Shown here piece by piece: positions 6,446 through 7,863 of a DNA stretch of 7,863 nt. Both the position numbers and the translations under genes were made by a program. The notes under the pieces are model-generated. The model was not told the origin of the DNA. It did no database searches and saw only the letters and a list, made by a program, of their open reading frames with translations. Position 1 is the first letter of the stretch. Each line of letters starts with the position of its first letter. The DNA comes from Pseudomonadota bacterium (GTDB lineage: Bacteria > Pseudomonadota > Alphaproteobacteria > Sphingomonadales > Sphingomonadaceae), in contig CAUJJQ010000083.1 in NCBI GenBank assembly GCA_963205285.1, positions 1 through 7,863 of the forward strand, in the 5' to 3' direction.

Positions 6446-7378
6446 ATGCGCCTCGACGATTATGATGCCGGTGACGATATTCGTGATTTGGGTCGCGGGG
6501 GCGGCGGTGGCTTTGGCGGCGGCGGTGGCGGCTTTGGCGGCGGCGGCTTGGGCACGATCCTCTCCATCCTGCCGATGTTGTTCGGACGGCGGCTGGGCTG
6601 CGGCGGCATTTTGCTCATCATGCTGCTCGCCTTTGTCCTCCTCAACAGCGGGATTTTGAACGTCGGCAATATTCCGGGCGGCGTGACCCCGCAGAATGAA
6701 GCATCGTCGGGGGCGAATGTTGCTTGCGACACGGCGGCAGAACGTTTTGCCTGCAACGTCTTTGGTTCCACCCATCAGGTCTGGGGCGCGGTTTTCCAGG
6801 CGGAAGGGCAGCAATATCGCCGCCCCAGCCTCAACTTCTTCAGCCAGCAGAATCAATCCGGCTGCGGGGTTGCCCAGTCGGCGATGGGGCCATTTTACTG
6901 CCCGGCGGATCAAGGTGTTTACCTCGATACCGATTTCTTCCGCGAATTGACCCAGCGTTTCGGCGCCGCGGGCGATGCGGCACAGGCCTATGTCGTCGCG
7001 CATGAAGTTGGCCACCATATCCAGACTTTGACCGGCGTTTCGGACCAGGTGCGCCAGGCGCAGGCGCGCGGCGGCGAAGCAGAGGGCAATGCGATCCAGG
7101 TCAAGATGGAATTGCAGGCCGATTGTTATGCCGGCGTCTGGGCCAATCGGGCACGCACCCGCGATGGACAGCCGGTGATGGAAGCGGGCGATTTGGAAGA
7201 GGCTTTGCGCGCTGCCAATGCCATCGGCGATGACACGTTGATGCGCGGCGCAGGGCAGCGGCCGGTGCCCGAAAGCTTCACCCACGGCACCAGCGAACAG
7301 CGGATGCGCTGGCTGCAACGTGGCTATGAAAGCGGCAACCCCGCGCAATGCGACACTTTCCGCGCGGCCAATTTATAA
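6446..7378 (+). CDS. ypfJ: Putative neutral zinc metallopeptidase, YpfJ family
   Basis: A 310-residue member of the YpfJ-type neutral zinc metallopeptidase family. MRLDDYDAGDDIRDLGRG at the N-terminus matches the family's MR-x-DDYD opening and sets the start at 6446, with GGGGGAA just upstream; an in-frame ATG 39 bases earlier adds residues unlike the family. A Gly/Phe linker (18-35) is followed by one hydrophobic segment (about 52-70, GCGGILLIMLLAFVLLNSG), so the protein is probably inner-membrane anchored with the catalytic domain in the periplasm (inference). The zinc motif HEVGHH (186-191) carries the HExxH ligands H186 and H190 and catalytic E187; E222 in KMELQADCYAGVW is the likely third ligand. 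Six cysteines (94, 103, 140, 152, 227, 302) in the extracytoplasmic part could form disulfides. Substrate and physiological role are unknown. Confidence 0.93.
   Translation: MRLDDYDAGDDIRDLGRGGGGGFGGGGGGFGGGGLGTILSILPMLFGRRLGCGGILLIMLLAFVLLNSGILNVGNIPGGVTPQNEASSGANVACDTAAERFACNVFGSTHQVWGAVFQAEGQQYRRPSLNFFSQQNQSGCGVAQSAMGPFYCPADQGVYLDTDFFRELTQRFGAAGDAAQAYVVAHEVGHHIQTLTGVSDQVRQAQARGGEAEGNAIQVKMELQADCYAGVWANRARTRDGQPVMEAGDLEEALRAANAIGDDTLMRGAGQRPVPESFTHGTSEQRMRWLQRGYESGNPAQCDTFRAANL
6506..6546 (+). repeat. 21-bp tandem repeat encoding Gly-Gly-Phe-Gly-rich linker
   Basis: Two adjacent copies with a 21-nt period (6506-6525 and 6527-6546) differ at one base in 20 and encode GGFGGGG units at residues 21-34 of the metallopeptidase. 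The period is a multiple of three, so copy-number change would keep the reading frame. Confidence 0.8.
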
Positions 7379-7423
7379 GGGCTATGGAGCATAGGGTGAT
7401 TGCGCTCCGGCGCAGGCAGGGGC

Positions 7424-7598
7424 TCATCCAACCCCATAGACATAGGCATCAACATTGCGCGCGCGCAATCTGATGGCTGGGTCACCTGATTGGCAGGGTT
7501 ATAGCCAAAGCCCGTCGTCACATCCCCCGATGTGCCCCCAGATCATGCGTATAGGATGTCACACGACCGTCCAAATTGATGCATTTAGCGAGTCTACA
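7424..7598 (-). pseudogene. RHS/YD-repeat protein remnant, frameshifted
   Basis: Read on the minus strand, three consecutive frame segments give a continuous RHS-type repeat: NLDGRVTSYTHDLG (7577-7537), then GTSGDVTTGFGYNPANQVTQ (7536-7477), then RARNVDAYVYG (7465-7433). The core GFxYNPAxQ followed by a DAYxY element is typical of RHS/YD-repeat wall or toxin-delivery proteins. The first break lies in a run of five G (7535-7539), where a sixth G would give the expected DLGGTSGD. The second break lies in or near a GC dinucleotide tract (7457-7466). The upstream frame is closed by TAA at 7601-7599 and the last frame by TGA at 7426-7424, so only about 58 codons of a normally very large protein survive. 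It has no start signal and is surely non-functional. The family call is from recognition of the motif, not from a search. Confidence 0.65.
7454..7469. repeat. 16-bp perfect palindrome with alternating GC core
   Basis: ATTGCGCGCGCGCAAT is identical on both strands. The ten-base alternating purine-pyrimidine core (7457-7466) is prone to slippage and to Z-form DNA. It coincides with the second frame break in the RHS remnant. No function is assigned. Confidence 0.8.
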
Positions 7599-7606
7599 TT
7601 ATAATT

Positions 7607-7810
7607 TTAATTAGTAAATTCTACATGTGTAAGCAATTCTGGGCCGCATAAATGTTCATTGCAATAGTAATGATCAGCACATCCACGCGATTCTAATATT
7701 CCAGACAGCAAAACATTACGACCATCAAGACGCTCTCTCTCCTGTCTCTGGTTATGTGTTAAAAGTGGGCCAATGCAATCCCGCCCATCACTTGAATATA
7801 TTTTGTTCAT
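7607..7810 (-). CDS. Small Cys-rich hypothetical protein (possibly fragment of a secreted protein)
   Basis: From ATG at 7810 the frame gives 67 residues, MNKIYSSDGRDCIGPLL to THVEFTN. I do not recognise the family. It has four cysteines in two clusters: C12, and C44/C50/C55 in GCADHYYCNEHLCGPE, preceded by RLDGRNVLLSGILE, a beta-strand-like stretch. Base composition is clearly more AT-rich than the other genes here, suggesting foreign origin. No convincing Shine-Dalgarno precedes the ATG, and the in-frame TTG at 7816 is no better. A second frame just upstream (7862-7788, open at the right edge) reads AFADSNELVSCAGASVGDEQ, which looks like a signal-peptidase site (AFA/D) and a Cys-containing mature N-terminus. 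One frameshift near 7790-7800 would join the two into a periplasmic protein. It could therefore be a small intact gene, a broken secreted protein, or a chance frame. Confidence 0.4.
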   Translation of the reverse strand: MNKIYSSDGRDCIGPLLTHNQRQERERLDGRNVLLSGILESRGCADHYYCNEHLCGPELLTHVEFTN

Positions 7811-7862
7811 CGCCAACAGAAGCGCCAGCGCAGGAGACTAATTCATTACTATCTGCGAACGC
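7788..7862 (-). other. Partial open frame entering from the right edge
   Basis: Twenty-four codons, AFADSNELVSCAGASVGDEQ and four more, end at TGA 7790-7788. The frame is open at the window edge, so a longer protein may end here. Its AFA-D junction resembles a signal-peptide cleavage site. It overlaps the start of the Cys-rich frame in another phase. It may be the true N-terminal part of that gene or the C-terminus of an unrelated one. Confidence 0.25.
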
Positions 7863-7863
7863 T

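Noticed and set aside
5517..6659. 380-codon plus-strand frame crossing the 3-hydroxybutyrate dehydrogenase and the start of the metallopeptidase
   Set aside because: It is antisense to a clear SDR frame, has basic, His/Arg-rich and low-complexity content, and no recognisable domain.
6371..7348. 325-codon minus-strand frame opposite the metallopeptidase
   Set aside because: It is a GC-rich shadow of ypfJ; the plus strand carries the HExxH motif and full family pattern.
7382..7394. Small hairpin CTATG-GAG-CATAG after ypfJ as a terminator
   Set aside because: The stem has only five base pairs, is not GC-rich, and no T-tract follows.
1..7863. tRNA, rRNA, CRISPR array or insertion sequence
   Set aside because: I saw no cloverleaf-like segment, spaced direct repeats or transposase frame; only the RHS remnant suggests past mobility.

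Overview
The window looks like chromosomal DNA of an alphaproteobacterium, most likely a sphingomonad of the Sphingopyxis/Sphingorhabdus kind. This is inferred from the GC-rich coding sequence, from the gene neighbourhoods (rpe followed by a heparinase II/III family gene; gluQRS, a HIG1 small membrane protein, a PduO-type adenosyltransferase and a 3-hydroxyacyl-CoA dehydrogenase in a row), and from recognisable protein features. No database search was possible.

Layout. 1-1566 (minus): rpe (ribulose-phosphate 3-epimerase) overlaps by ATGA with a heparinase II/III-like gene that runs off the left edge. 1567-1722 is a divergent intergenic region holding a perfect 6-bp-stem hairpin. 1723-2166 (plus): an Rrf2-family regulator with four cysteines that could hold an Fe-S cluster. 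2163-2729 (minus): a stand-alone HNH endonuclease, converging on the regulator with interlocking stop codons in a TTAA, and preceded by a strong Shine-Dalgarno and a fair sigma70-type promoter. 2868-5505 (plus): a compact run of gluQRS, a HIG1-domain protein, a cobalamin adenosyltransferase and a 3-hydroxybutyryl-CoA dehydrogenase, probably one operon. 5514-6305 (minus): a D-3-hydroxybutyrate dehydrogenase gene broken by a single in-frame amber codon. 6446-7378 (plus): a YpfJ-like zinc metallopeptidase with a Gly-rich N-terminus. 7379-7863: no intact housekeeping gene. It holds a frameshifted RHS/YD-repeat remnant and then an AT-rich patch with a small Cys-rich reading frame.

How the genes relate. 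The left and central parts are mostly core metabolism: pentose phosphate epimerisation, tRNA-Asp queuosine glutamylation, respiratory-chain-associated HIG1, adenosylcobalamin formation, and short-chain acyl-CoA oxidation or reduction. The two convergent dehydrogenases both handle C4 3-hydroxy compounds (CoA-bound and free 3-hydroxybutyrate), which suggests polyhydroxybutyrate or ketone-body metabolism, although one of the pair appears nonsense-mutated here. The right end looks like accessory, decaying DNA.

I did not find a clearly new multi-gene system. The observations most worth checking are the amber codon in the 3-hydroxybutyrate dehydrogenase, the RHS remnant with frame breaks at simple-sequence tracts, and the AT-rich Cys-rich reading frame at the right edge.
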